The notes under the pieces are model-generated. The model searched no databases. It was not told where the DNA came from and worked only from the letters and a program-made list of their open reading frames with translations. A program made the translations under genes and the position numbers. DNA of 64,000 nt, from the NCBI GenBank assembly GCA_943737045.1, contig CALSFV010000427.1, positions 99,501-163,500 on the forward strand, read 5' to 3'. Source of the DNA: Parapristionchus giblindavisi (Eukaryota; Nematoda; Chromadorea; Rhabditida; Diplogasteridae). Below, piece by piece: positions 34,132-46,108 of this stretch; the stretch's first letter is position 1, and every line of letters begins with the position of its first letter.

Positions 34132-36583
34132 CCAATCTTCCATTCTTAATGAAGATTAAGAAATAAACAAGAATAGATTAGAGAGAGTTAACAATGTGTG
34201 TTGAAACTATGCGGTATAGAGAACTAAACAAACACGTCACATATGTCAGAGAATGATGGAGAGGGAGAGAGGTAGAGGGAGAGGGAGAGAGGCAGAGGGA
34301 GAGGGAGAGAGGCAGAGGGAGAGGGAGAGAGGCAGAGGGAGAGGGAGAGAGGCAGAGGGAGAGGGAGAGAGGCAGAGGGAGAGGGAGAGAGGCAGAGGGA
34401 GAGGGAGAGAGGCAGAGGGAGAGGGAGAGAGGCAGAGGGAGAGGGAGAGAGGCAGAGGGAGAGGGAGAGAGGCAGAGGGAGAGGGAGAGAGGCAGAGGGA
34501 GAGGGAGAGAGGCAGAGGGAGAGGGAGAGAGGCAGAGGGAGAGGGAGAGAGGCAGAGGGAGAGGGAGAGAGGCAGAGGGAGAGGGAGAGAGGCAGAGGGA
34601 GAGGGAGAGAGGCAGAGGGAGAGGGAGAGAGGCAGAGGGAGAGGAGTAAAGAAGAGGGAGAGGGGGAGAGGTAGAGGGAGAGGGAGAGAGGCAGAGGGAG
34701 AGGAGTAAAGAAGAGGGAGAGGGGGAGAGGTAGAGGGAGAGGGAGAGAGGCAGAGGGAGAGGAGTAAAGAAGAGGGAGAGGGAGAGGGAGAGGAGTAAAG
34801 AAGAGGGAGAGTGAAAGAGTTGAAGTGATGCGAAAGATTGAAACTCTTTTTACTATTCTTCTTTCTCTATTATAAAAATTGTGGTTGAGATGAAGTTGGC
34901 CATATGTTGAATGAAAAAAAAGAATGAAGAAGGAAAGTGGGAAATGGAGAAGAAAAGGAAGAAAAAGAAGAAGAGGAGAGGAAGAGTTAAAATAATTCTA
35001 TCGTATAATCAGTCACCAATGATACTTTAATTTTGGGACTTCATAAAGTAGATTATTACTATGCAAATATATCATTCAATCAAAAGATGATAAGGTTATC
35101 GTCAATGTAGGTTTAGTTCAAACAAAATCACATTGATGTCTTCTATAAGAGAATGAGGATGGCATTTGGTCGGATGAGAAACGATGAATATGAATAATAA
35201 TAATAATAAATTTATCTGACCTCGGAGGGTATTTTTAAGATTCATAATTAAGTGTTTGAAGAATATGATAAATTCAGGAGGTAAGAAAGAAGGCTGCGAT
35301 TACTTGATCGTAGCATACAATACTTATGAGTTACGAATAAAAGACTTAAATACATTGGCACTATGGGTACAAACAACACTATTGTCAAGATTATTCCATT
35401 TTTGGACAATACGATTTGTCAAAAAAGATGAGAACTTTTTTGAGTGAGATGAAGTGTTGGTAAGATTAGGGAATAGAAAAAGTTTACGGGCATCAAGGTC
35501 AAGATGAGAGTGGATTACATTGTACGTGAATATGAGGTCATTTTGATCTCGACGGGAGTGAAGTGAAGGGAGCTTGAGGAACTGACTGGATGATAACTAT
35601 ATGCATATGAGAGACAAGCGCTAATGAATAGACGAAGTTTGTAAATGGTTATCATCCAGTTGGTTATTATTCTTTGGTTCTCATTCGACCAAGTGCCATG
35701 AGGATTGGTTACTTTGATATCAGGATTAAAAGAGATGAAAAGAATAGAGTATATTACTTTATCTAGTGCTAAAAGAGGAGATAAAGGAGGGGAGAAGGAG
35801 GGGGGAAGGAGGGGAGGATAAGATACCGTATACCTTATTCATATCTAATAATTATAGATGAAGCCTCTATAGATGAGAGCAGGTGGGGGAATAGAAGAGA
35901 TACCTCATATGGATACCGATACAGTATACCATATAGTAGATGAAGAAGGAGAATAAATGAATGAATAGAATAGAATAGAATGAAATAGATGATATGAAGA
36001 TAATATGATTAAGAGATGAAAATTAACGAAGTTATCGAATAAAAGAAAAAGAATGAGAAAGAATGAAATGGAAAAGACAAAGGGTGAATAATGACTCAAC
36101 ACTATTGAGAATTACAACTATTCTGGAAGTTTTAAAGAAAAAAATGAAAGAGAAATGGAAAATTGAATTGTGTGAATATATTTAGAGAAACCTTAAAGGG
36201 AAGCCAATGATATCTACGGTATAGAGTAATATTCATCTATATATCTCATACTCTCCTCCCATTTCATTCATTCATTCATATCTTATATACTCATCAAGTT
36301 CATCTATAGTTCAATTGATATGAATGAAGTTCCTTTGGTTGTTATACAAATCCATATATTATTGATTGGATTTGTATAACCAAACCAATGGAATTTCAGT
36401 CCATTCCTCTACAATGAAAGATCAAAGGAGGACTATCCTACATCTATGACTCCTCCCCTTCTTATCTCTTCCTTCTACAGTTATCCTTTCTCTTCCAATA
36501 TGTTCCTTCATTTATTATTATACAATGTATTATCTAACATAATAAAATAATAAATGTTTTATCAGTTCATATCTATAATAACT
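34132..36583. other. Gene-poor stretch upstream of two minus-strand genes
   Basis: No convincing gene. Contents are a purine-rich 20-bp minisatellite (34258-34810), purine/adenine-rich DNA to about 35000, and scattered simple repeats (aggagggg near 35790-35820). A near-palindrome (36352-36394) has arms ttggttgttatacaaatcca and tggatttgtataaccaaacc around atattattga. It includes upstream sequence of the PLCXD gene and 3' flank of RMDN. Confidence 0.6.
34258..34810. repeat. Purine-only 20-bp minisatellite (gagggagagaggcagaggga)n
   Basis: About 19 nearly identical 20-bp units run from 34258 to 34640, then a higher-order variant with ggagtaaagaagagggagag spacers to about 34810. Apart from one C or T per unit the strand is pure purine. 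It begins about 130 bp upstream of the PLCXD start codon. Confidence 0.95.
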
Positions 36584-37990
36584 CTAGAAGTCTTTAAGAA
36601 TCTTCTTAGCTTCATCAATATTCTCATTATCTACCGCATCAACTCCTTCCGATTCTGCTACACGAGTCAGATATTCAAAGGCCTGTCATTTTTATTTTAT
36701 TAATTAATTGATAAATTTAAAAAAATAGGGTGAGAATGAAAAGTGGAATCTTGTGAAAGAATGATTCGTTTTTTCCTTTTTTTGAAATGAAAAATATGGA
36801 ATTTGAAAATATAATTTGTCATTTACCTTCTCTCTATCACCCTTTCCTAGATAAGCTTTTCCAATGAACAAAAGAGTATCGAGAGCAGGATGAACCTCCT
36901 CTGCCTTTAAAGATCAAAGATCATCTTAGGTCAAAGATTAAAGATCAACTGACAGCCAGAAGATCCTTCAGTGCATCATCATATGTGCAAGAGGGAAGTG
37001 AACTGAGAATCCTATAAATAATCAATACTAACTAATCAATAATCAAATCAATCAATAATACATACTTGCATGCAACAGTTCTTTCGAACCATGAAAGAGA
37101 TGCAACACTGAATGAGAAACGACCGCGCATATGAAGAACAACCATATCTGGCTGATATATTATATCTTTATCAATCAATATTTTCTATCTACAATATACC
37201 TGTGGCATAAGATCAACCGTCGCGTCAAGATACTTCTGCAATAGGTTTGATCTTTGATCTTTGAACTTTAATATATTGTGAAATACCTTGAAAGTAGCAC
37301 CACAATTCATTTGTTCAATAGAAGATGATGCCATTTCAGCAAGTATTCCCATCATAACAGCAGCTTGTTTAGCTGCATCAACACTTTTTGGATCTTTCTC
37401 AAATGCTGATTTAGCCAATTCAAATCCTAAACGGAATGTAGATTACGGTAGTTGTTAAAGTGTAATTGGAATTGTTTCGAAATCTAAAATGAAACGAAAG
37501 AATGGAGAATGATCCAAAAGAAAAGTTCAATTAGAAACATTTAAATGATTACCAATCATTATATCATTTAGTACATCATTTTGTTAAACCTTTCATTTTT
37601 ATTTCCTCTTCTATTTAATCAATCGTTACCGTTGATAGACTAGAGTCGATCATTTTTTATGTTAATCGTGTTATACCTTGAGTGATCTTAGCTTTTCTTT
37701 CCTTCTGATCTTCAATATCATTAGATAACATATAGATAGCATTAGATAGTCTCCATTCAACTTCTGATGTTCTTTCCATCTATTCAATGAAAGGGAGAAT
37801 AATGGGGTAAACGACGGAAATGATCGTCATACCTTAGATAGAGCATCATATGCATCTTCTCCTCTATAACACTCAAGAAGTTCATCTACTTTATCTAAAC
37901 TAACGTTCTCCTGAATAGAAAACAAATAGGATTACGGTAGGTAATAAGTTATTAATCAATAAAGTTAATGAAAAAGGTAAGATTTACCAT
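36584..37990 (-). CDS. Regulator of microtubule dynamics (RMDN/FAM82) family protein
   Basis: TPR-like helical protein; family members associate with microtubules, spindle or ER/mitochondria contacts. Reads M-ENVSLDKVDELLECYRGEDA, EVEWRLSNAIYMLSN, FELAKSAFEKDPKSVDAAKQ then AAVMMGILAEMASSS, YLDATVDLMPQPDMVVLHMR then GRFSFSVASLSWFERTVA, LPSCTYDDALKDLLA, and LDTLLFIGKAYLGKGDREKA, ending EAKKILKDF-stop at 36584. The R-ARA-Y-la and lh-rGRwsf-va-lsw-eR blocks of the family are clear. The ATG (37988-37990) is immediately followed by an intron (ATG|gtaaat), so exon 1 contributes one codon. About seven exons. Confidence 0.88.
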
Positions 37991-38419
37991 TGTATAATAG
38001 AAGGAAAAGAGTGAATGAACCAATTGAAGTCGAATGAAAAAGAATGAATGAAATGAATGATTTTGATTATGATTGAATAGATTTTCATATCTGATTGAAT
38101 CATATTTTATGGTAATAGTTTTGTCTTGTTGTTCATTCAAATAATTGAATGAAATATGGAAATAGTTAGATACGTTTGTATATAATAAATGTTATTATAT
38201 TCGAGGTCGTTATTGTATATTCTATTGTCCATCATTGTACTTGAAACAAGATGAGAGAAGAGATACTTCTCCTTTTTTGTCCTTTTCTTATTCTATCAAA
38301 CCTATATAGGTATATCATCATTATGATACTATTCCTATACCTTATTCATTCCTTCTATATTCAAGACATGAATGGTTATAGGAATAAGTATTCTGCCTCA
38401 CTTTTCTCCCATTTTTTGT

Positions 38420-39185
38420 CTCCCTCTCCCTCTCCCTCTCCCTCTCCCTCTCCCTCTCCCTCTCCCTCTCCCTCTCCCTCTCCCTCTCCCTCTCCCTCTC
38501 CCTCTCCCTCTCCCTCTCCCTCTCCCTCTCCCTCTCCCTCTCCCTCTCCCTCTCCCTCTCCCTCTCCCTCTCCCTCTCCCTCTCCCTCTCCCTCTCCCTC
38601 TCCCTCTCCCTCTCCCTCTCCCTCTCCCTCTCCCTCTCCCTCTCCCTCTCCCTCTCCCTCTCCCTCTCCCTCTCCCTCTCCCTCTCCCTCTCCCTCTCCC
38701 TCTCCCTCTCCCTCTCCCTCTCCCTCTCCCTCTCCCTCTCCCTCTCCCTCTCCCTCTCCCTCTCCCTCTCCCTCTCCCTCTCCCTCTCCCTCTCCCTCTC
38801 CCTCTCCCTCTCCCTCTCCCTCTCCCTCTCCCTCTCCCTCTCCCTCTCCCTCTCCCTCTCCCTCTCCCTCTCCCTCTCCCTCTCCCTCTCCCTCTCCCTC
38901 TCCCTCTCCCTCTCCCTCTCCCTCTCCCTCTCCCTCTCCCTCTCCCTCTCCCTCTCCCTCTCCCTCTCCCTCTACCTCTCCCTCTCCCTCTCCCTCTCCC
39001 TCTCCCTCTCCCTCTCCCTCTCCCTCTCCCTCTCCCTCTCCCTCTACCTCTCCCTCTCCCTCTCCCTCTCCCTCTCCCTCTCCCTCTCCCTCTCCCTCTA
39101 CCTCTCCCTCTCCCTCTCCCTCTCCCTCTCCCTCTCCCTCTCCCTCTCCCTCTCCCTCTCCCTCTCCCTCTCCCTCTCCCTCTCC
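38420..39185. repeat. Hexanucleotide microsatellite (CTCCCT)n, about 765 bp
   Basis: An almost uninterrupted tract of about 125 CTCCCT units, with three C-to-A variants (ctctac, near 38973, 39045 and 39098) in the right quarter only. Strictly homopyrimidine on the plus strand. The uninterrupted left part suggests recent expansion. Confidence 0.98.
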
Positions 39186-39657
39186 TTCTCTTGTTCCTCC
39201 ATTTTCCTTCATATCTAAATACTCTTACTTCCTTTGTACTCCAATTGTCATTTCATTCATATGTATCATATCTCAGTCTTCTCTTTTTTTTCTTCCTTGA
39301 CCCTTTTTACTATAGATAAACAATGAATTTCATTTCAATTCTTACATTATCGTTTCTGTTTTCTGGTCTAGAATATATGTAGAACACAACAGAATTGGAC
39401 CATTTTCTGCCTCAATGATCACTCTTTTTGCCTAAGAGGTTATGCCAATGGGAGTAGAGGTAGGGAGTAAGGGAGAGGTAGAGGAATAAGGGAGAGGTAG
39501 AGGAATAAGGAGAGGTAGAGGAATAAGGAGAGGTAGAGTAGAGGTATCTCGATATCGTGAATACATAGCCAAAAGAATGACTTCTCGTCCTCCTCATAAT
39601 AATCATCATATTGTTGTACCTAAAAGATCTGTCCATATAATTGATCCTTCTCAACAT

Positions 39658-40400
39658 CATCATATTCATCCTGATAGAGTACGGTAGATATTATATTCCA
39701 CTTAAGACTCAATCATATTCATCCTGATAGAGTACGGTAGATATTATATTCCACTTAAGACTCAATCATATTCATCCTGATAGAGTACGGTAGATATCAT
39801 ATTCCACTTAAGACTCAATCATATTCATCCTGATAGAGTACGGTAGATATTATATTCCACTTAAGACTCAATCATATTCATCCTGATAGAGTACGGTAGA
39901 TATCATATTCCACTTAAGACTCAATCATATTCATCCTGATAGAGTACGGTAGATATTATATTCCACTTAAGACTCAATCATATTCATCCTGATAGAGTAC
40001 GGTAGATATCATATTCCACTTAAGACTCAATCATATTCATCCTGATAGAGTACGGTAGATATCATATTCCACTTAAGACTCAATCATATTCATCCTGATA
40101 GAGTACGGTAGATATCATTTTCCACTTAAGACTCAATCATATTCATCCTGATAGAGTACGGTAGATATCATATTCCACTTAAGACTCAATCATATTCATC
40201 TTGATAGAGTACGGTAGATATCATATTCCACTTAAGACTCAATCATATTCATCCTGATAGAGTACGGTAGATATCATATTCCACTTAAGACTCAATCATA
40301 TTCATCCTGATAGAGTACGGTAGATATCATATTCCACTTAAGACTCAATCATATTCATCCTGATAGAGTACGGTAGATATCATTTTCCACTTGAGAGTCA
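39658..40400. repeat. 53-bp minisatellite, about 14 copies
   Basis: Unit starts atcatattcatcctgataga, continues gtacggtagatat and ends tccacttaagactca. Units differ mainly by tattatattc versus tatcatattc. Each unit contains one TACGGTA motif. The array ends about 13 bp before the aquaporin 1 start codon, so it occupies its proximal upstream region. Confidence 0.95.
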
Positions 40401-40412
40401 ATCATTTCTTAG

Positions 40413-42338
40413 ATGTCTGAATCAGGAGCTGATAAAGGAGGAACTATTACTTATTCACTTGTATGCAAATGTGCTGCTGAATTTATAGGAGTTGTAATAT
40501 TTGTATTCATTGGTAAGATAACTGTAATCGATACTTTTCCCTTTGAGACTCAGTATTATAGGAACATCTCAATGGTCTAGTACAAGTGATGTAGTTGTAC
40601 CAGCACTTGCACATGGATTAACAATATTCATTTTAGTTACAAGTCTAGGTCATATCAGGTAATACTATCCCTATTCATTATTCAATAACTTCTACGAGCA
40701 TCCGCTGTTAACTTGGTTGCTGGCAATTTTTTTTTGTGGATTTTCAGAAAAAAAGGCAAATGTTTTTACTTTTGGTTATTTTGATTTATTTGGGCCAAAA
40801 ATGGTTAATTGGAAATTCTTACTATTTAAAAAAAATTAAATCTCAGAATTTTCAATTTATTTAATTCATAAAAATATAAAAATCATTTAAAAAATCAAAA
40901 AAAACCTTTCATAAAAATTTCATAAAATTTTTTTCCTTTTCATAAAAATTTCAAATTTTGTTAAAGATGGAGACCCACGAGTTTTTTTCGTAATAATACT
41001 GTTCGGATAGTATGATAGAGGTTCATCACACGAATCGAAAGACATATCTGATATTGATTCCCGATATGTTTAAAGCTCACTATGAGCATTTAAAGTACAA
41101 CTTTCAAGGCATGTAGAGAGTGCTCATCGAATTTGCATACTTTCTCTCTCATTTTCTCATTATACCTTACGCAAATTACCATATAATATAAACAATAGCC
41201 AGCATGCTTATCGTGGCGGGAGTCAGTCATGCCAACTCATGGGTCCCCTTCTTTAAAGAACTTGTTCCTGCTTAGTTGCATTTTCTACTCTAATAAGAAA
41301 CTAAATAACTGTAACGTATCTTAACTTTTTTTCATTTATAATACTCAGAAACTATCATGCGAGTAATAATCGATAACAGTGATGTTTTTGATATTTAGTT
41401 TCATAGAATCAAGAATGTTTAAAGTAAAATATCTTCCACTTTTGATCGAATCCATTCCTACCTTTCAATAGAACAAGTGAATAATAATTTTAATTATAGT
41501 GGTGGTCATTTCAATCCAATAGTAACACTTTCTGTCTATTTGTGTGGTAAGATTCATCCCATAACTGCTGTATCATTCATTTTATCCCAATTGATTGGAG
41601 GTGTTATTGGAGCACTTCTTACTAAGGTATATCAATTCATTCATTCATCTATTCATATATGTATCTTATAGGGAATATTGACTCCTTCTGATTATGAGGC
41701 CATTAAAGGAGGAGCTCCCTATCTCAATTATGGATATCAATGGCATAATGTATTTCATTTTATCTAATTTATTTTATCTAATCGATATACAGTAATCGAT
41801 TCAGGGACTTCTTGCTGAGATTCTCACTTCATTCTTTCTCATTCATACAGTACTATTAACTGCTGTGGATGACACCAAATGGCAAGCAGCTCTATCGATT
41901 GGATTAACTATTACTGTTGATATATTATCTATGTATGATTCCATTTTATGATCTTTGATCTTTGAACTCTTTAAGAGGTCATATAACTGGTGCAGCTATG
42001 AATCCTGCTCGTGCTTTTGGTCCTTGTCTTGTATGGCAGGTATACTGTAATCATACAGTATTCTACATTTGAAACTATTGATTGACAGATTCTTAAATCG
42101 GGAAATGGAATCAATGGTTTTTGGGAGTATCATTTTATGTATTGGATTGGACCAATCGTTGGAGCTTTTCTTGCTACTGCTCTATATAGGTAAGAATAGA
42201 TAGAAAAGGAAGTCAGAATGACATATTACATGGGTTCTGCTTTTTATGTTGTTATGGTAAATGGAGCGAATTGAATAGAAAAGGATGTATTATTATTGTA
42301 GAGTTTTCTATTCTCGTGAATCAAGATTACTCAAGTAG
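40413..42338 (+). CDS. Aquaporin (MIP family) with NPI in the first pore motif
   Basis: Six-helix water/solute channel. Start MSESGADKGGTITYSLVCKC at 40413, then AAEFIGVVIFVFIG (helix 1), ALAHGLTIFILVTSLGHISG, the loop B motif GGHFNPIVTLSVYL, SFILSQLIGGVIGAL, GLLAEILTSFFLIHTVLLTA, the loop E motif HITGAAMNPARAFGP, MYWIGPIVGAFLATALYR and RVFYSRESRLLK-stop (42336-42338). The loop E NPA and selectivity-filter Arg are present, but loop B has NPI instead of NPA. Tail-to-tail with a second aquaporin 355 bp away, suggesting a local duplication followed by inversion. The intron at 40661-41502 is the largest and shows no element with clear ends. Confidence 0.92.
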
Positions 42339-42693
42339 TCATGAAGACAACTTCAATGTATATGCTTGACCTCATATAAAAGTATCTACATCTAAGCTAA
42401 ACGACATTCAAATGTTTATATTCTGTCAATAGTATCGTATATGAATGGTCCTGATGTGTAAATATTATAATATTCTCTTATGTTATACACTCATCAATAC
42501 TTTCTTATCAATATACGATCAATTTGAAACGATGAAATGACGAGAGAATATAATAAAAAGTTTTCCTTCATTCAAGGAATAATTCTCTTGTGTCTTCTCT
42601 CCAATAACCTGAATATTGATTGATTATTAGATCATATTGATTGATTTCTTAAATGGTCTCATTCATTGCTTTCTTATCAATTGAGGAATGCAT

Positions 42694-44628
42694 TCAGTAC
42701 AAATCGTTATCATAGATATCTTTATAATGAATGATAAGGAGATTATACCAATAGACAGCAGAAGCGACGGATGCTCCCATGATAGGACCAGCCCAATAGA
42801 TATAATGATATTCCCACCTAGTTAATTCATTCATTAATCATTGACAAGAGGAGTAGAGGACTTACCATCCGAAAGGCAACTTATCTTGATCAATAAATAG
42901 ATAACCAATAAGATTAGGACCAAATGATCTAGCTGGATTCATTGATGCTCCAGTAATACGACCACTTAATTGATTATTGATTGATTGATTGATTATTGAT
43001 TGATTGATTGATCTATATAATGTAACATACGTAGCAATGATATCAGTAGTAAGAGTAACTCCAATCGCCAATGGAGCAAGAACTTTATCACTTGATCCCA
43101 TTGCTGAATTCAATATTGTATGCATCAACATGAATGTAACAACACTCTCAGAAATCAATCCCTGAATAGATGGATACTGTCGATTACGGTAATGAATAAT
43201 ACAGTACCTGCCACCATGTATTACTGTCTGAATTGAGAAGAGTTGCACCTCCAAGTATATCAGTGTATTCTTGATTTGATAGAACAGCCTATGAAGATAA
43301 TTGTATCTATATGTATTGTATAAGAGATATTGATTACCACAGAAAGAAGAGAACCACAAATTCCTCCAAGTAATTGAGATACAACATAACATGGTAGATG
43401 ATGAAGAGGTAGATGACCAGATAGAAAACCACCAAGTGATACTGCTGGATTGAAATGACCTCCACTATAATATATTATATTTATCACTTAGTCAATGAAT
43501 AATATATCTTTAGCTCATAGATATTGTATTATTGATCACTTATCAATACGTTATTAATCAGATAGATGCTTTTCCTTCTGATACTATCACAATCTCTTAT
43601 CTATCTATGTACTCACTAATCTTCAGTGATGTATTGTTGTTTGGTGTCACAAGAATTTCTACCCCATAGTCTGTGCTTTATTTTAATCTTCCATTCACAA
43701 ACTATTTAAACTTAAAGAAAAAAATTAAAGCGTTAAAAAATAGAAGTCATATTCTCATCCAGAAAAAGCACTTAAAACGAAAATTAAAATAATACGGTTT
43801 CTAATAATAAAATCGGTGTGATCATTTCATTCTCTACAATTCCTACCAATGAGAGTGAATTGTCCGATGTAGTCACTTTTTTTCCTTTTTTTATAACCGA
43901 TTATTGCTTTAAGTGAATTTCTCTTCAGCCTTTGGAATACATCACAGACATTTGACTATTTTTGAGAATTTAATGAGAGAGAAGTGTTTACCTTATATGA
44001 CCTAAAGATGTTACTATTATGAAGATTGTAAAACCATGAGCAAATGCTGCATGAAGAATTGAATCCATGTTTTCTCCAATGTATCCTTGCATTGTACCTT
44101 AAATTGATTGTGTTTACATGCGATCAATTGCCCTCAGAGGGGATCAGAAGGGGGATGGTCAAAAAGAGAGCTCTTCAAAAGATACATAAAAAAAAGAGAA
44201 GACTAATACAAAATGATGATAATCTGATAATCTCTCACATTTATGATACTACATATATCGTAACTTGAGAAAGAGTACGTAATGTATTAAGTATAACAAA
44301 ATTTACCAGTAAACACGAATATAACATCTCCAATAAACTCAGCGAAACATTTGGTAAGTAAAGAATACTCCTTCTCTTTAGGCTCTTCTTTCACAGGAAC
44401 CACAGGTTGGTCTTCTTCCCATATTGGTTGAGGCTGTAGATTCAATACCGTATATTTATATTATAATAATCTACCGTACTCTATGATTAGGAGAATCATT
44501 TCCTGTCCATGCACTAGATATGTAAGGTGGAGTTAGATCATCAGATACTCTATTAGAGTCCATTGGTGTTCTCTAAAGAATGATCAATTGAATCATTCGT
44601 ATCAATGATAGATACTTACTGTTAACAT
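42694..44628 (-). CDS. Aquaporin (MIP family) with canonical NPA motifs
   Basis: Inferred start [20 protein letters not shown] (first codons in a short exon at 44626-44628; otherwise Met at 44561-44563). Then [134 protein letters not shown] and [20 protein letters not shown], ending [13 protein letters not shown] at 42694. Both NPA boxes and the filter Arg are intact. The N-terminal tail is longer and more acidic than in the neighbouring aquaporin. Divergent from SmD2 upstream. Confidence 0.92.
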
Positions 44629-45312
44629 CAAGATAAAACGATGAGGCTAGGAAGTATATGTCAGTGAAAGACTAGAAGAATGAACAATTTTACGATCGTG
44701 TGGTTATCTATAGGACACGGCTTATTCTCACTCCTATATGATGAGAAAGAAAGATCAGAATGATAACTGAATGTGATCTATACAATCATCTCACCATCCA
44801 ACATACATATATACTATCTTCATCGATTATATCTACGATATCTTACATGCATTTTCACATCCGAAAAAAACTGTAGCGAACATGTTGGAAAATCACAGGA
44901 AATTTTTATACGTTTAATTAGTTAGTGCATCATGTTCTCTGATGAATTTTATTGTACTCTTACAAGTATTGTTTAAAACGACTGATTCTTAAGCTTGAAA
45001 TCTAAACCAGAAAAAAATCTCCATATTTTCAGAAAGTTTTATGAATGATTGAGTCCCGTTACGAAAAGTGTGAAAGCACATGGAGTACGGTAATCCTGGC
45101 ACTTAAATTTTGGCACAGTGCCAAAAATTTTAGCTTTCGAATTTCGAAAAAGAATTCGACGTTTTCGTATTTTTTCGTTGCTATCATCCTATCAGTTTCA
45201 GTTAACATATTTTCTTTACAGGCGGTACAACCCGGTTCACATATCTATTCAACATGTAAGATGACCAGTTTTTTCGTTTCTTTAAACCGAGTTTTAATCA
45301 TTTAGGGCTGGC
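44629..45312. promoter_or_regulatory. Divergent upstream region of aquaporin 2 and SmD2
   Basis: 684 bp between two diverging starts, AT-rich, with no recognised core-promoter element. Contains a TACGGTA (about 45088) and an unsupported open frame (45045-45305). The SmD2 ATG is preceded by tttag at 45301-45305, a plausible acceptor for spliced-leader addition or a 5' UTR intron. Confidence 0.3.
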
Positions 45313-45855
45313 ATGGCAAAACCCCGTTCTGAAATGACCCAGGAGGAATTGACTAAGATGGAGCAAGATGAATTCGCTGTCGGCCCTCTTTCCATCCTCA
45401 CTCAGTCAGTGAAGAACAATACTCAAGTAAGAATGCTTACAACGTGAAATTGAAATGGTCTTCTATCATCATCTTTAACTAAAGGTGCTCATCAACTGTC
45501 GTAATAACAAGAAACTGCTCGGACGTGTGAAGGCTTTCGATAGACATTGTAATATGGTCTTGGAAGGAGTAAAGGAAATGTGGACAGAGTTGCCGAAGAC
45601 TGGAAAGGTTTTGTTTCGATCTTTATTGTGCATTATGGCTCATTCATTTCTTGATCATTTCACTTTATTAGTTCAAAAGTGTTCATGCAATGATATTTAT
45701 ATCTATTTTATATACATTTGATAATAATAATTGATCGTGTTAAGGGAAAGAAGAAGGCAAAGCCCGTTGCTAAGGATCGTTTCATCTCAAAGATGTTCCT
45801 CCGTGGAGATTCTGTCATTATCGTACTGAAGAATCCTCTTGCTGTTCCAGAATAA
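45313..45855 (+). CDS. SNRPD2: Small nuclear ribonucleoprotein Sm D2
   Basis: Core ring subunit of spliceosomal U1, U2, U4 and U5 snRNPs. Three exons: 45313-45426 ([20 protein letters not shown] then [18 protein letters not shown]), 45485-45607 ([20 protein letters not shown] then [21 protein letters not shown]), and 45745-45855 ([20 protein letters not shown] then [20 protein letters not shown]). Sm1 ([26 protein letters not shown] region) and Sm2 (MFLRGDSVI) motifs are intact, and length matches the family (about 118 residues). Near-complete identity to animal SmD2 by pattern. Confidence 0.97.
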
Positions 45856-46108
45856 GTATTTGTCTTTCTTATCTTTATCTATTTCCTTCTTTACTTTTGT
45901 TTCTTCTCAATTCATTTATTTATGCACTCCAGTGTGGTTGTTACGTCGTTGACTGACTAGTTCCCTTGCATCTCATGTTGTACTTTACGAAACTATTAAA
46001 CTTCTTTCAACATATATTTATTAACTTTTGTCAATAATGTACAATAACAATGAGGGGTAATAATATATTATTAAACTGATTGAGTTATGACTGATTATTC
46101 GATCCATT

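Larger units (their letters stand above)
37991..40412. other. Divergent intergenic region, RMDN and aquaporin 1
   Basis: 2.4 kb between two start codons facing away from each other. It holds the CTCCCT hexamer tract and a 53-bp minisatellite, plus about 400 bp of unremarkable AT-rich DNA between them. A short aggtagaggaataagg repeat sits at 39450-39545. No gene supported; the open frames across the hexamer tract are artefacts. Confidence 0.7.

Noticed and set aside
34253..34708. 151-residue Arg/Glu/Gly-rich frame
   Set aside because: Read-through of the purine 20-bp minisatellite; the flanks have no coding signal.
35256..35447. 63-residue plus-strand frame
   Set aside because: Isolated, no domain, codon use not distinct, and no splice partners nearby.
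38251..39319. Long open frames on both strands (Ser-Pro, Pro-Leu and Glu-Gly dipeptide repeats)
   Set aside because: They are translations of the CTCCCT hexamer tract in three frames; no start context, splice pattern or neighbouring domain supports a protein.
40661..41502. Large aquaporin intron as a possible mobile element
   Set aside because: No inverted ends, target duplication or coding frame could be found; left as an ordinary long intron.
45045..45305. 86-residue frame directly upstream of SmD2
   Set aside because: Ends at the tttag acceptor before the SmD2 start; composition looks non-coding and no family is recognised.
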